A stretch of 64,000 bases of DNA from Harmothoe impar (GCA_947462335.1 OX381719.1:68685534-68749533), one strand, 5' to 3'; counted from the first letter of the stretch, positions 1 to 11,283 are shown. A program made the numbers and translations. Notes: a model not told the origin generated them from the letters alone.

Positions 1-367
1 CACAATGACTTATTATGTACACCATAAGGGGCCCGCTACTCACAATGACTTATTATGTACACCATAAGGGGCCCGGTACTCACAATGACTTATTATGTAC
101 ACCATAAGGGGCCCGCTACTCACAATGACTCATTATGTACACCATAAGGGGCCCGGTACCCACAATGACTTATTATGTACACCATAAGGGGCCCGGTACT
201 CACAATGACTTATTATGTACACCATAAGGGGCTTGGTACTCACAATGACTTATTATGTACACCATAAGGGGCTTGGTACCCACAATGACTTATTATGTAC
301 ACCATAAGGGGCCCGGTACTCACAATGACTCATTATGTACACCATAAGGGGCTTGGTACTCACAATG
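1..367. repeat. 40-bp minisatellite carrying the CNPPD1 5' splice site
   Basis: Nine head-to-tail 40-bp units (1-360) run straight into the 3' end of the CNPPD1 exon at 364-492. Variation is limited to a few positions, such as GCCCG/GCTTG and ACTT/ACTC. Read on the minus strand, every unit holds CATT followed by GTGAGTA, which is exactly the exon end plus its splice donor. The array continues off the left edge of the window. Confidence 0.95.
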
Positions 368-492
368 GCGCTGAGGAAGCCGAGCTCGAGGCTGTTGACC
401 TCGTCCACGTCCATGTCTGCTGACTCGGCCCACTCATCGTTAAACACCTCCTCATCCACCCCCTCGTCATACAGGTACTTGGACGCCATCAT
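364..492 (-). CDS. CNPPD1: CNPPD1 exon (cyclin-box region, third internal exon seen)
   Basis: This is a coding exon of 129 nt (43 codons, phase 0 at both ends) bounded by a cag acceptor at 493-495 and a GTGAGT donor at 363-358. It encodes MMASKYLYDEG, then EEVFNDEWAES, and ends SLELGFLSAI. The ASKYLYDEG..EEVFNDEW block is characteristic of the PHO80/Pas1-type cyclin fold of CNPPD1. CNPPD1 is a poorly characterised protein, annotated in mammals as cyclin-like with membrane segments further C-terminal; its partner kinase is unknown. The exon joins the 992-790 exon in frame (..LISM|MMASKY..). The remainder of the gene lies left of position 1. The donor borders a minisatellite made of copies of itself. 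Confidence 0.93.
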
Positions 493-789
493 CTGAACAC
501 ACCAAAACAAGGTTATCATCTAAACACACCAAAACAAGGTTATCATCTAAACACACCAATACAACACCAATACAATAATGTTATCTAAACACACTGAAAC
601 AATGTTATGTCTCTGTGTTCTCGTACTTTTCTTTTTTTTCCGCCTATATAGGATGCTGGTTTGTATGAGGGTATTTATTCTTTACACTACAGTACTAAAA
701 TAGCTCAGATGCGGGTTATATGCAATGTCCTCAAAATCTAGCTGCGGCTTATACACAATAATTGATAGCTTCAGAGAGTTGTTGGTTAC
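493..789 (-). other. CNPPD1: CNPPD1 intron
   Basis: Intron of 297 nt between the 992-790 and 492-364 exons, with a GTAACC donor at 789-784 and a cag acceptor at 495-493. Near 500-600 there are short repeats of AAACACACCAAAACAAGG, a simple duplication. A fragment at 700-770 resembles the window's dispersed GCGGCTTATACACAA family. Confidence 0.8.
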
Positions 790-992
790 CATGGAGATGA
801 GGAAGAGGTCTGAGGAGGAGACTTGTTGCAGGTAGTCGGGGTTGCGGTACTTGAGTCTGTCTACGTAGATCATGCCCAGCATCATGGAGCAGGGGGAGAT
901 GCAGGCCTGACGTGACACGTCAGCGGCAAACCTCAGGTCCACCCGGCCCAGCTGTCGTGGTGCAGCCTCCGTCAGGAACCCCACCGCCAACT
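790..992 (-). CDS. CNPPD1: CNPPD1 exon (start of cyclin box)
   Basis: This 203-nt exon (phase 1 in, phase 0 out) encodes ELAVGFLTEAAPRQLGR, DLRFAADVSRQACISPCS, MMLGMIYVDRLKYRNPDY and LQQVSSSDLFLISM. The ACISPC.MML, RLKYRNPDYLQ and SSSDLFLIS strings are hallmark CNPPD1 segments. The acceptor is ..TTTGTAG at 995-993, followed by AGTTGGCGGTGG. Using this AG keeps the frame with the upstream exon (PVT-E-LAVGF). The nearby alternative AG two bases further in would break it. The first 23 exonic bases plus the acceptor are the founder or a member of the minisatellite at 970-4210, so the true exon start competes with dozens of near-identical sites upstream. Confidence 0.93.
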
Positions 993-3900
993 CTACAAAC
1001 ACAACAAACACGTCAGGAACCCCACCGCCAACTCTACAAACACAACACACACGTCAGGAACCCCACCGCCAACTCTACAAACACAACCCACACGTCAGGA
1101 ACCCCACCGCCAACTCTACAAACACAACACACACGTCAGCAACCCCACCGCCAACTCTACAAACACAACACACACGTCAGGAACCCCACCGCCAACTCTA
1201 CAACACAACACACACGTCAGGAACCCCACCGCCAACTCTACAAACACAACACACACGTCAGGAACCCCACCGCCAACTCTACAAACACAACACACGTCAG
1301 GAACCCCACCACCAACTCTGTCACAACACAACACACGTCAGGAACCCCACCGCCAACTCTGTATAAACACAACACACACGTCAGGAACCCCACCGCCGAC
1401 TCTACAACACAACCCACACGTCAGGAACCCCACCTCCAACTCTGTATAAACACAACACACACGTCAGGAACCCCACCGCCAACTCTACAAACACAACACA
1501 CACGTCAGGAACCCCACCGCCAACTCTACAAACACAACACACACGTCAGGAACCCCACCGCCAACTCTACAACACAACACACACGTCAGGAACCCCACCG
1601 CCAACTCTGTATAAACACAACACACACGTCAGGAACCCCACCGCCAACTCTACAAACACAACACACACGTCAGGAACCCCACCGCCAACTCTACAAACAC
1701 AACACACACGTCAGGAACCCCACCGCCAACTCTACAACACAACACACACGTCAGGAACCCCACCGCCAACTCTACAACACAACACACACGTCAGGAACCC
1801 CACCGCCAACTCTACAAACACAACACACACGTCAGGAACCCCACCGCCAACTCTACAAACACAACACACACGTCAGGAACCCCACCGCCAACTCTACAAA
1901 CACAACACACACGTCAGGAACCCCACCGCCAACTCTACAAACACAACACACACGTCAGGAACCCCACCGCCAACTCTACAACACAACACACACGTCAGGA
2001 ACCCCACCGCCAACTCTACAACACAACACACACGTCAGGAACCCCACCGCCAACTCTACAACACAACACACACGTCAGGAACCCCACCGCCAACTCTGTA
2101 TAAACACAACACACACGTCAGGAACCCCACCGCCAACTCTACAAACACAACCCACACGTCAGGAACCCCACCGCCAACTCTACAAACACAACACACACGT
2201 CAGGAACCCCACCGCCAACTCTACACACACAACACACACGTCAGGAACCCCACCGCCAACTCTACACACACAACACACACGTCAGGAACCCCACCGCCAA
2301 CTCTACAAACACAACACACACGTCAGGAACCCCACCGCCAACTCTGTATAAACACAACACACACGTCAGGAACCCCACCGCCAACTCTACAAACACAACA
2401 CACACGTCAGGAACCCCACCGCCAACTCTGTATAAACACAACACACACGTCAGGAACCCCACCGCCAACTCTACAAACACAACACACACGTCAGGAACCC
2501 CACCGCCAACTCTACAAACACAACACACACGTCAGGAACCCCACCGCCAACTCTACACACACAACACACACGTCAGGAACCCCACCGCCAACTCTACAAA
2601 CACAACACACACGTCAGGAACCCCACCGCCAACTCTACACACACAACACACACGTCAGGAACCCCACCGCCAACTCTACAAACACAACACACACGTCAGG
2701 AACCCCACCGCCAACTCTACAAACACAACACACACGTCAGGAACCCCACCGCCAACTCTACACACACAACACACACGTCAGGAACCCCACCGCCAACTCT
2801 ACAAACACAACACACACGTCAGGAACCCCACCGCCAACTCTACACACACAACACACACGTCAGGAACCCCACCGCCAACTCTACAAACACAACACACACG
2901 TCAGGAACCCCACCGCCAACTCTACACACACAACACACACGTCAGGAACCCCACCGCCAACTCTACAAACACAACACACACGTCAGGAACCCCACCGCCA
3001 ACTCTACAAACACAACACACACGTCAGGAACCCCACCGCCAACTCTGTATAAACACAACACACACGTCAGGAACCCCACCGCCAACTCTACAACACAACA
3101 CACACGTCAGGAACCCCACCGCCAACTCTACAAACACAACCCACACGTCAGGAACCCCACCGCCAACTCTACAAACACAACCCACACGTCAGGAACCCCA
3201 CCGCCAACTCTACAAACACAACACACACGTCAGGAACCCCACCACCAACTCTACAAACACAACACACACGTCAGGAACCCCACCACCAACTCTACAAACA
3301 CAACACACACGTCAGGAACCCCACCGCCAACTCTACAAACACAACACACACGTCAGGAACCCCACCACCAACTCTACAAACACAACACACACGTCAGGAA
3401 CCCCACCGCCAACTCTACAAACACAACACACACGTCAGGAACCCCACCGCCAACTCTACAAACACAACACACACGTCAGGAACCCCACCACCAACTCTAC
3501 AAACACAACACACACGTCAGGAACCCCACCGCCAACTCTACAAACACAACACACACGTCAGGAACCCCACCGCCAACTCTACAACACAACACACACGTCA
3601 GGAACCCCACCGCCAACTCTGTACAAACACAACACACACGTCAGGAACCCCACCGCCAACTCTACAAACACAACACACACGTCAGGAACCCCACCGCCAA
3701 CTCTACAAACACAACACACACGTCAGGAACCCCACCGCCAACTCTACAAACACAACACACACGTCAGGAACCCCACCGCCAACTCTACAAACACAACACA
3801 CACGTCAGGAACCCCACCGCCAACTCTGTACAAACACAACACACACGTCAGGAACCCCACCGCCAACTCTACACACACAACACACACGTCAGGAACCCCA

Positions 3901-4210
3901 CCGCCAACTCTACAAACACAACACACACGTCAGGAACCCCACCGCCAACTCTACAAACACAACACACACGTCAGGAACCCCACCGCCAACTCTGTACAAA
4001 CACAACACACACGTCAGGAACCCCACCGCCAACTCTACAACACAACACACACGTCAGGAACCCCACCGCCAACTCTACAAACACAACACACACGTCAGGA
4101 ACCCCACCGCCAACTCTACAAACACAACACACACGTCAGGAACCCCACCGCCAACTCTACAAACACAACACACACGTCAGGAACCCCACCGCCAACTCTG
4201 TCACAACACA
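970..4210. repeat. ~41-bp minisatellite built from the CNPPD1 3' splice site
   Basis: About 79 tandem units of 39-43 bp. On the minus strand each unit reads as a GT-rich tract, then TTTGTAG, then AGTTGGCGGTGG and the rest of a 23-nt copy of the adjacent exon start. Common variants are TATACAG in place of TTTGTAG, a 2-bp deletion of the AAAC step, and CCACC for CCGCC. The copy at 970-992 is the genuine exon start. The long ORFs on both strands, including a 479-codon plus-strand frame at 912-2351, result only from the repeat lacking stops. Confidence 0.97.
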
Positions 4211-4876
4211 AACCGTCATACTCTACGCCAAAAATATAGAAAAGTTACGTGGCCCAAAAAAGTATGGTAGGTAAGTCTTTTTTTTAAAACCAATTTTTTA
4301 AGGATTATGAGATAAAATTCCTCTTTCATATAATTTTAGATGGAAAATTTGGAAAAAAAACATGAAAAAAAAGCCTTCCAAATAAAAAAAAAATATATAT
4401 AAAAAGTTAGGGTAGGCACTAGGGAAAAAAAAAGGGGTAGATCAGGATACTTGAACACTACATTTTTCTTTTGACAAGAGACAGAGATGCCACTCCCTGG
4501 TTGACAAGAAGTAGGAAAACTCATACTTTCAGCAAATTTTTTTTCAGGAAATAAACTATTTTCAATACAGAAATTTAAGTGGAAATTCAAGAATTCATGG
4601 GAAAGCAGGAAACGTGTTACATGTATCAGTGAAAACAAACTGTAGTGAGAGCTTAAAAGGTGATTCACTAGACTAGTGACTAGTGTTATAGCATCAAAGC
4701 GTGTCCCAAGATAAATCTATTGTGGCAGAATTAGTTGTTGGCATGTTGCTCATTTCAAGCATAATTGTGCCTTCAAAACACTTTAGAGCAACATTATACT
4801 GATGAATAAAGATGAAGTAAATCCTGTATTCACTTGCCCCTTGAGGACCGAACATGAACTGGTTTGCGGGACTTAC
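4211..4876 (-). other. CNPPD1: CNPPD1 intron, single-copy part
   Basis: AT-rich intron sequence with several A- and T-runs (4270-4420) between the minisatellite and the 4973-4877 exon. No convincing gene was seen. A frame on the minus strand at 4336-4668 is phenylalanine- and leucine-rich low-complexity translation. Confidence 0.7.
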
Positions 4877-4973
4877 CGGTGACGGGGAGTGAGGGTCGGT
4901 CGGAGGTCGGTGCTTTGCCATAGTAAAACGTCTTACGTAGCCGTTCTGTGAATTCAGCGTGCTCGATGGAATC
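4877..4973 (-). CDS. CNPPD1: CNPPD1 exon (N-terminal, RLRKTFYYG)
   Basis: This 97-nt exon (32 codons + 1) has acceptor tgctgcag at 4980-4974 and a consensus donor GGTAAGT (intron from 4876). It encodes DSIEHAEFTERLRKTFYYG, then KAPTSDRPSLPVT, with the last base completing the E of the next exon. The RLRKTFYYG...LPVTELAV context matches the vertebrate CNPPD1 pattern RIRR.LYYG...SPVA.IAV. It enters in phase 0, which is compatible with the exon ending at 6084. Confidence 0.9.
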
Positions 4974-5245
4974 CTGCAGCATAGAAAGGTGTTTGTCAGT
5001 CAGCTACTAGTGTCAGGTGGGTTTGTGGGGCGGTTGGCACCGGACAGCATGTTACTATGCGGTAGGTCAAAGCTGAGAGGGGGGTCTCAAAACTGTTTGA
5101 ATGATTGAGTTAAAATAGTAAAATCTCCCCCTCCCCAAGAGCAACTCCTGAAGTGGGGATTACTAAGACATTACCTCAGCCATGAGTGAGGACTGAGGAG
5201 AGTCCCCCCCCCCCCCCCTAAGTAGAAGCATGGCTGCATACTTAC

Positions 5246-5381
5246 CATTTTGTGACTGGTTTTCAGAGTTTAGATCAAACTTTGAAACTAACTTGTAGTC
5301 TGTAGTCACCGATGTCGACCAAGGCTTCACTAAGGGAGCATCTGTCAGAATCTGGCGACCATTAGTTTTGGGCACGTTCAA
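5246..5381 (-). other. possible cassette/poison exon between CNPPD1 exons 1 and 2
   Basis: A 136-nt minus-strand block is open in one frame (LNVPKTNGRQILTDAPLVKP...), bounded by ctactag on its 5' side and a strong AATG|GTAAGT donor at 5246/5245. It would join the 6084 exon in phase 0. It ends in phase 1, while the next exon needs phase 0, and the A-B-C read-through hits TGA seven codons into the next exon. If used it would be a frame-breaking (poison) or alternative exon. I do not recognise the peptide. Confidence 0.3.
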
Positions 5382-6083
5382 CTAGTAGTCTGGGTCTAAT
5401 ATCCTCTAACAAGCACCGGTCTAACTTACTGGTAGACACTCAAACTCGGCAATGACAGTCCACTGTACCTTAGTGTAAGCCTATGGCTATGTCTTCTACA
5501 ATAGTCCTTGAGTGGTACCCCCCCCCCCTCCCCGGTGTATTGCAGGTGCAGCAGCGACATTGCGTAACTGATGATGCTGCTGGTTGTGAAACCTATCAGC
5601 CACAGGCTACAGAGTACAGGGAGTGGGGGGGGGGGGGGGGGGTGCGTAAAATAACAACAACAAATAGACAAAAAGTACGGTTACCGTAGTACTATTATGG
5701 TGTTGGTGTACTAAAGGATTACCTACCAAGGGCAATCAGAGATTGAATCAAGAGAATCTCTGAGTGACACTTTTCAATACACATCTACACTACTGATCTG
5801 ACTGAGTTACAACGCCCACCAAAGATGGCAAAAGACGGCACAAATCACTCACTGCTGTTAACACATATGGTAGCTGTTAACGCCTTTAAACGTCTCTGCG
5901 TTATGAACATACCACAATAAGTTGTTACATAGTGTACTGCAAAGTATTCCGACACGAAATGAAAATTGCGCCAAGATCAGCTTGACGCCTTTTGTGCCCC
6001 TTCACAACGCGCACTGACATTTTGGTGAGTTGTCAAAATGTTGTAATGACCAACTTTGACGACGTCAACACTGTTATATTTAC

Positions 6084-6146
6084 CTCGTAATCCACGGGGT
6101 CGAGCAGCCCTCGCTTCTTTTTGATAAACTCTAGTGGAATCAACAT
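6084..6146 (-). CDS. CNPPD1: CNPPD1 first coding exon
   Basis: The first in-frame ATG at 6146 (A at -3) opens 21 codons, MLIPLEFIKKKRGLLDPVDY E, ending at GAG|GTAAAT (intron from 6083). It leaves in phase 0 and fits directly onto the exon at 4973 (..DPVDYE|DSIEHAEF..). The same frame is open further 5' (..RCERFEERIRPIPPYLSG..) to a TAG near 6270 without an ATG, so 6146 is the best start. The N-terminus of this family is poorly conserved, so the assignment rests on phase, position and the adjoining conserved exons. Confidence 0.7.
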
Positions 6147-6450
6147 GTTGGAATGTTTTACACCCGATAAATAAGGTGGAATTGGACGAATTCTCTCCTC
6201 AAAACGCTCACATCTGGTCACGTTCTCTGGCCGACATTTTGCGAAATCGCAGACTTTGCACTCTCCCTACAGATCCTTAGAGGTTTACAGAGTCGGGAGG
6301 AGAGCGGAGGTTGTGCGGGGAGAGTGGACAGACTCTCGTCAAACCTCGGGCCGCCGCCGAGACCAAGGTGTGGTTTGAATTTCAAGATGGCGACTGGGCC
6401 TTAAAAGGTTGGAAAACATTTATTACGGGCACCAAATTTACCTGGAAATT
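6147..6450. promoter_or_regulatory. putative bidirectional promoter of CNPPD1 and DIP2
   Basis: Only about 305 bp separate the divergent start codons. The interval is richer in CpG than its surroundings (CGGGCCGCCGCCGAG near 6345-6360) and has no obvious TATA box. It contains a YY1-type core CAAGATGGCGAC at 6383-6394, a motif often found at or just after the start sites of TATA-less promoters. A 9-codon upstream ORF (6237-6208, minus) precedes the CNPPD1 start codon and ends in TGA. Shared use of the promoter is inference from geometry. Confidence 0.6.
6208..6237 (-). other. upstream ORF in CNPPD1 leader
   Basis: ATG at 6237 followed by eight further codons and TGA (MSARERDQM). It lies 62 nt before the CNPPD1 ATG, in another frame. 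It could reduce initiation at the main start if transcription begins upstream of it. Confidence 0.4.
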
Positions 6451-6535
6451 ATGGCCGACCAAAACCTGGACCTCTCCAAGTTGCCCTTGGAGATTAGGGC
6501 AAAGCTTGCAGAGTTGGACCTAGAGCTTTCTGAAG
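6451..6535 (+). CDS. DIP2: DIP2 exon 1 (N-terminus of DMAP1-binding domain)
   Basis: ATG at 6451 has a good context (A at -3, G at +4). It encodes MADQNLDLSKLPLEIRAKLA then ELDLELSEG, with the last codon split by the donor GAAG|GTAAGA at 6535/6536 (phase 1). The pattern LP.E.R..LAEL.LELSEGD is the diagnostic start of DIP2 proteins, which carry an N-terminal DMAP1-binding domain followed by two fatty-acyl-AMP-ligase-like domains. Family members have been linked to diacylglycerol homeostasis and neuronal morphology. The next residues of the family (..ITQKGYEKK..) are not found downstream in the window. Confidence 0.9.
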
Positions 6536-7654
6536 GTAAGAGTCTGATTTTGGCCATTTTATTTTGGTTTGAACAGGGGTAGGGTTCCGAGCCCGGAAGC
6601 AAAGATGGGCGTCTGGGCTGGGTGAGAGCTGTCACCCTCTCCGCGAAAAACCACAATGACTCATGGAATTAAATGCAAATAAAAACGCAGCCCGAGGTTT
6701 ATACTCCCACTCTAGACTCCGACCCGACTGGACAGGTCTCTGTGCGCAGAGCTGGGCATGCTGAGCGTGGGTTTGTTGTCTTGTTGATTGGATGACAGGA
6801 GAGAAAGGGGTTGGGCTGCGTTGTTTTCCCAGGGACTTGACAGCCTCAGTCTCCAGTCACTGAGAGTGAGACTGAGTCAATGCCAAGTCCTTTCTGTCAA
6901 ACTCCAGTCCAGTCAGGAGGCATTGTAGGGGAAGAAACACTATACAATCAACAATTATTGTGGTCCTATTCCAATTATACCTCTATTAAATCTAATGAAA
7001 TATCAAAAGCAACTAGCCATTTAGGAGTAAAACTGAAATAGATGATGCACAAATCTGACAGTGCTGTGTTAGGGTGTTCCACACACAGCGCACCTCGCGT
7101 AAGTGTGAGCGCGATTTCCCGTTTTTTTACTTCCCAAGTGTATTAGAGGTACTTCTAGTGCATATTTTTTCACAAATGAAGCAGTTTTAGAATCGCCTAA
7201 CTGTCTAGTTTCATGTCCTAAAGCAGTGAGAAGCAATCTTTCCTAACTGAGGCGCTAGGGGCTTGGATGTGAAGTAAGGTTGAGGCAAAATGCTGGGTAG
7301 CTGGTGGACAGCACCTCTGGGTAACACTCACTCAGCATTGCTTCACACATAAAGCTCTCCTATGCAAGATATCTTTCTTTTAGTTAATATGAGAAAATAG
7401 GAAGATAGCTAACATGCTGGCACTAATTATAAAATAAGTGGTGAAATTCTACCCCAAGTAGTTCAGAAGATACAGCAATTTCTGCACCAAATCACCATAT
7501 TTCACCACCAAGACTCATCCATGCTGTTTCACCAGATAGGGCCATTTATTGCCATATATCTTAGCTTTCCAAAGATGTCTTTATGTCTATCATATTCCAA
7601 AAATTGGGGATAGGAGAAGGAAAAAGGTAAATGCATCTCTGCACTGCCTGGGGG
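6536..7654. other. DIP2 intron 1, low-repeat part
   Basis: Single-copy-looking sequence after exon 1. No exon, RNA gene or TIR element was recognised. Short T- and A-rich tracts occur near 7080-7160 and 7370-7440. Confidence 0.6.
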
Positions 7655-8130
7655 CGTGGTCGGCCGCCATTTTATATTGTCGGCCATATTGGAAGCCATT
7701 TTTAACCCATATGTCAATTATTTATAGTTAAATTGATCACCAGGAAAATAGCTTTCAGAATATATATACCTTTACCTGTTTAAAGTAATAGATTTATACT
7801 GGTTCAATTCTGAGTATGCCATGCATTTGTCCGAGAAATAGTAAAAATGAAGTCGGCCACCATTTTGTATTGTCGGCCATATTGGAGGCCATTTTTAACC
7901 CATTTGTTTTTTATTAATAGATAATTGATCACCAGGAAAAGAGCTTTCAGAATATATATATACTTTTACATGTTTACACTGGTTCAATTCTGAGTATGTT
8001 GAGCTTTTATCCATGAAATAGCAATAACGAGGTCGACCATGGCGGCCATTTTTGGCGGCCATTTTGAATTTTTGACGGGGGTAATTAAGGAATATTGATC
8101 ACCAAACTATGAGTTTTTAGAAAATGTATA
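7655..8130. repeat. ~180-195-bp tandem repeat with GGCCGCCATTTT motifs
   Basis: Two full copies (from about 7657 and 7853) and a diverged third (from about 8030) share GTCGGCC.CCATTTT..ATTGTCGGCCATATTGG, ATTGATCACCAGGAAAA and TTTCAGAATATATAT. The GCCGCCATTTT cores resemble YY1 sites. Confidence 0.75.
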
Positions 8131-9708
8131 TATTTATATGCTTATTGCTTGAATTAAAGTAGTAAATGCTAAAATATTGTCCTCTCTGTCTCAATTTCCT
8201 GGCTAATTAGGCTTGATTGGTGCCTTCTATTGTATGGCCTTTGACTTTCAATATTCCCTATACTTTTCTGTGTTCAAATGCTGCTGTAACGCTTAATAAT
8301 TGTCCGATTGACATAATTCTTTTTTTGATCTTCTTCTTTCATAAAGAGCTTTTAGGTTAAGGCTACAGATCTGTTATAACTAATTGATTCTATTTTCGAT
8401 GGAACACCCTAGCTGTGTCAGTGGCAAGATGAAGATGAGCCCCTGACTCAGAAACTGCCCTGACTGGATTCGTGACTTGACCCAGTCTGAACGTTTTTTA
8501 TTATAATCACGACATAATTGTATAGTGTACTTTCCATCAAGTGGAGAAAATGTATATTTGTTGATAGATCTATGATGTGTTCCCTTCTACTGAGGCTCTT
8601 ATCCTTGTTGTACGTGTTGTAGCACTCGCCATGTGGGTTAGCATTCTTTGTTTACCTTTCTGAGTTTCTCTCTGCCAAACGGAACTGTCGACATAAAACT
8701 GACCGTGTTCCTTGGCAGCCGGCCTGGTGACTGGTCGTGATTCATGCAGCTGCTACCTTTGGTGTAATACCACACAGTTTAGGCGCGCATTCCGCCATTG
8801 TCTCACTATTACTAGTCTAACTCTAAGGCAGTGTGTATTTATTACTTAAGTCTTAAACTTGAAACTTTGAAAGTTAAAGCCAAAGGGGGGTTGTACAAAT
8901 TTCAATCCCTCCTGATAGGAGGAGTGTAAACATTTCTGACCCCTCTTGAGGGGGGGGGGGGGCGGCGATTATACCCCTTTTCAGCAAAAAAGCCAGCATG
9001 TATTAAACTACAGTTTAAGGGGGAAGGGTGCGAACATTTTCTGCGCCTTAGGCTTGGAGGCGTCACAAAACATTCCACGCGTTCTCAAAGGGGGGAGGGC
9101 GTAAAAATTTGTCGCGCCTCCACGCGAAATCTCACCACCCCCACCCCTGTATTCAATAAATGAATACTCCCTAATGCAGTTGTCAGTAGACTTGGCCTAA
9201 GCTAAGGGAGTTGTCATCCAGCCTCGAGCACTCTAGACCCACCTGTGGTGGGAATTGGTCTGGACGAATTTATATATAAAGAAAATGATCCGGAATCCTG
9301 GATTATTTTTCAATGAGGAGTGAGGGTTCGAATACCACCATGGTACACTAGCTGACGAGGTAGTACGTTTTTACATTAGCCACCTTTTGGCTATCAAATG
9401 AAGTTATATTGAGAAATATTCCCAACTGTTCCCATTTTGAAGGTCTAATTCTCGGTGTGTGCTAGTCAGCATGTACTTTTTTTTAATTTTGGCTAGAATT
9501 CTCAAAAAATCCCAGCGGAGTGGGGGAAAAATTGTAAAAAAAAACTTTTTTTTTGCAATATGCCAAAATTCCCATCGGCGGATCCGTAATCCAAGTTATC
9601 AGAATAAAACGGCCTTAGACTCCCATACTGCTTGATGGGTTCAGAATTTTCCCGAGCCCACGCCCTCCCCATCAAAAGACAAAACCTCAAAGGCAGCGAC
9701 AACCCCCC

Positions 9709-9740
<32 letters not shown>

Positions 9741-10973
9741 GATTAAAGTGGCATAGTCTGATGACACTGTGCAACGACGAAAAAAAAACGGGGGCAGACC
9801 TACCTGACTAGACTAATTTGAGGTCACTGAATCCAAAAATGATGGTAAAAAATGCCTCATAAGTCTCAGTTTCAAGATATTCCAACCATGATTATTTGTC
9901 GGTCTACTACTACATATATGGTCCGACCAATATACAGCAGGGACAGCATTCATAAAAAATTGTCAATTTTCTTTGCCTGGCAGAGATAACATGACTCTGA
10001 AGCACATTTAGTGGTAACATACCATAAAAAACAGGATTCTACACTGATATGAAGCTAAATTAGTGATATTTTACCAATATTAATTGAAAAAATACCATAA
10101 AATATATAGATTCATCCTAAAGTGATATAACATTCTTTTAAGCTACTAAGATCAGGATTGTGACCCGTTCTGACAAGAGGTACCTTCAGGGAAACTATTA
10201 TTACTGTTTTTAGCCCCCACCAGTGCCAGAATCCCAAGAAGTGTAATAAATAGACAGAAAATTGCTCGGATAACCCTTTATGCAGAATACAATGATAGAT
10301 CATTGGTGTTACATCTTTAGGATTAAAATTCTATATCTATAATATTTTTTTTAGACAAAAATGGTACAAAGGCCAGTTTCTGGTTACTATGGTAGCCATT
10401 GACACAGTCAAAATATTGGAAATTGGCTCTAGAATATTGGAAATGTCATCAATATCGCAAACCTCAAAACAGGCCTTGTAAATTCCTTTCAGAACCAATT
10501 TTCTACTAAAAGGTATTCTTGTATGAGGATATTTGAGCATAAAACCTAATTTTACATGAAACATTAGCCAGGTACATTGCTGGAATATGGTCAGAGGTGG
10601 TCTTTATGGGGAATACAATAGCAAGACAAAGCAACCTTTTTAAGCACTAGTTATATGTTTCAAAGTGTTATTTTGGACCTATTTATTCACAAAGAATATT
10701 TATTTCTATAACGGATCAGTAATATATCAATAATGTAACTAGTTAAAAATGAGTTTTACATGAAAAGAAGCATTTTCCTACTTTTTGAACAAATAGTGTA
10801 TATATAAGCTCTAACTGGGTACACAAATAAGACCATGTGAAAATCTGAAAACTGAGACTTACCAGACAATTTTGAGTGCTATTTTTGAATTCCCCAGGTC
10901 AAAATACATAAGAATAATTGAGTCTGGTCCCGGTTTTTTTCAATTTTTGAAAATTTGTTGTACAGTGTGATTA
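8131..10973. other. DIP2 intron 1, unassigned
   Basis: No gene recognised. Content seen: G-rich interspersed blocks at 8880-9130, a 26-nt C-run joined to (CA)n at 9700-9740, T-runs near 9480-9560, and AT-rich sequence to 10970. Reading frames here are short and unconvincing. Confidence 0.6.
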
Positions 10974-11283
10974 GGCCAAATTAAAAAAATGGTGTGTTTC
11001 AGGTTACCCGACCCTACCTAGCAAAACAGGGCCGACCCTAGAAATTTTCATCCAATTTTGAAAAAATATTTATACTTTAGGTCATTTTGGGGCAATTCAA
11101 GAGTCATTCTGATGATTTACAAGAAGAGATGTTCTTTGACGAGTCAGCATTTAAGTTCGCGAGTCAATTTCTAGGCACTTTTCAGGTCAAAGTAAATGAA
11201 AGAATCTTTTTAAAAAAAATCCGACCTACCTACCCTAGATTTTCAGACCATGTAACCTGAAACACACCTCTTTTTTTTTGGCC
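10974..11283. mobile_element. MITE of the GGCC...GTTTCAGGTWAC family
   Basis: Inverted ends: GGCCAAATTAAAAAAA then GTGTGTTTCAGGTTAC on the left, mirrored at the right (GTAACCTGAAACACAC ... TTTTTTTTTGGCC). It is internally A/T-rich with CCGACCCTA / TAGGGTAGGTAGGTCGG blocks. Flanks are TTA (left) and TAT (right), so the target duplication is imperfect. Related copies lie at 14635-14872 and 27177-27462 and a half-copy at 13945. Confidence 0.75.

Noticed and set aside
253..363. Extension of the CNPPD1 exon into the 40-bp array
   Set aside because: The conserved coding ends at GFLSAI followed by a good GTGAGT donor; the extended frame is repeat-derived.
912..2351. 479-codon plus-strand ORF over the 41-bp array
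   Set aside because: It is a stop-free reading of the splice-site minisatellite, antisense to CNPPD1, with no domain and no conserved start.
9320..9345. tRNA/SINE B-box-like GGTTCGAATACC
   Set aside because: No matching A-box, no cloverleaf and no poly-A tail or duplication around it.
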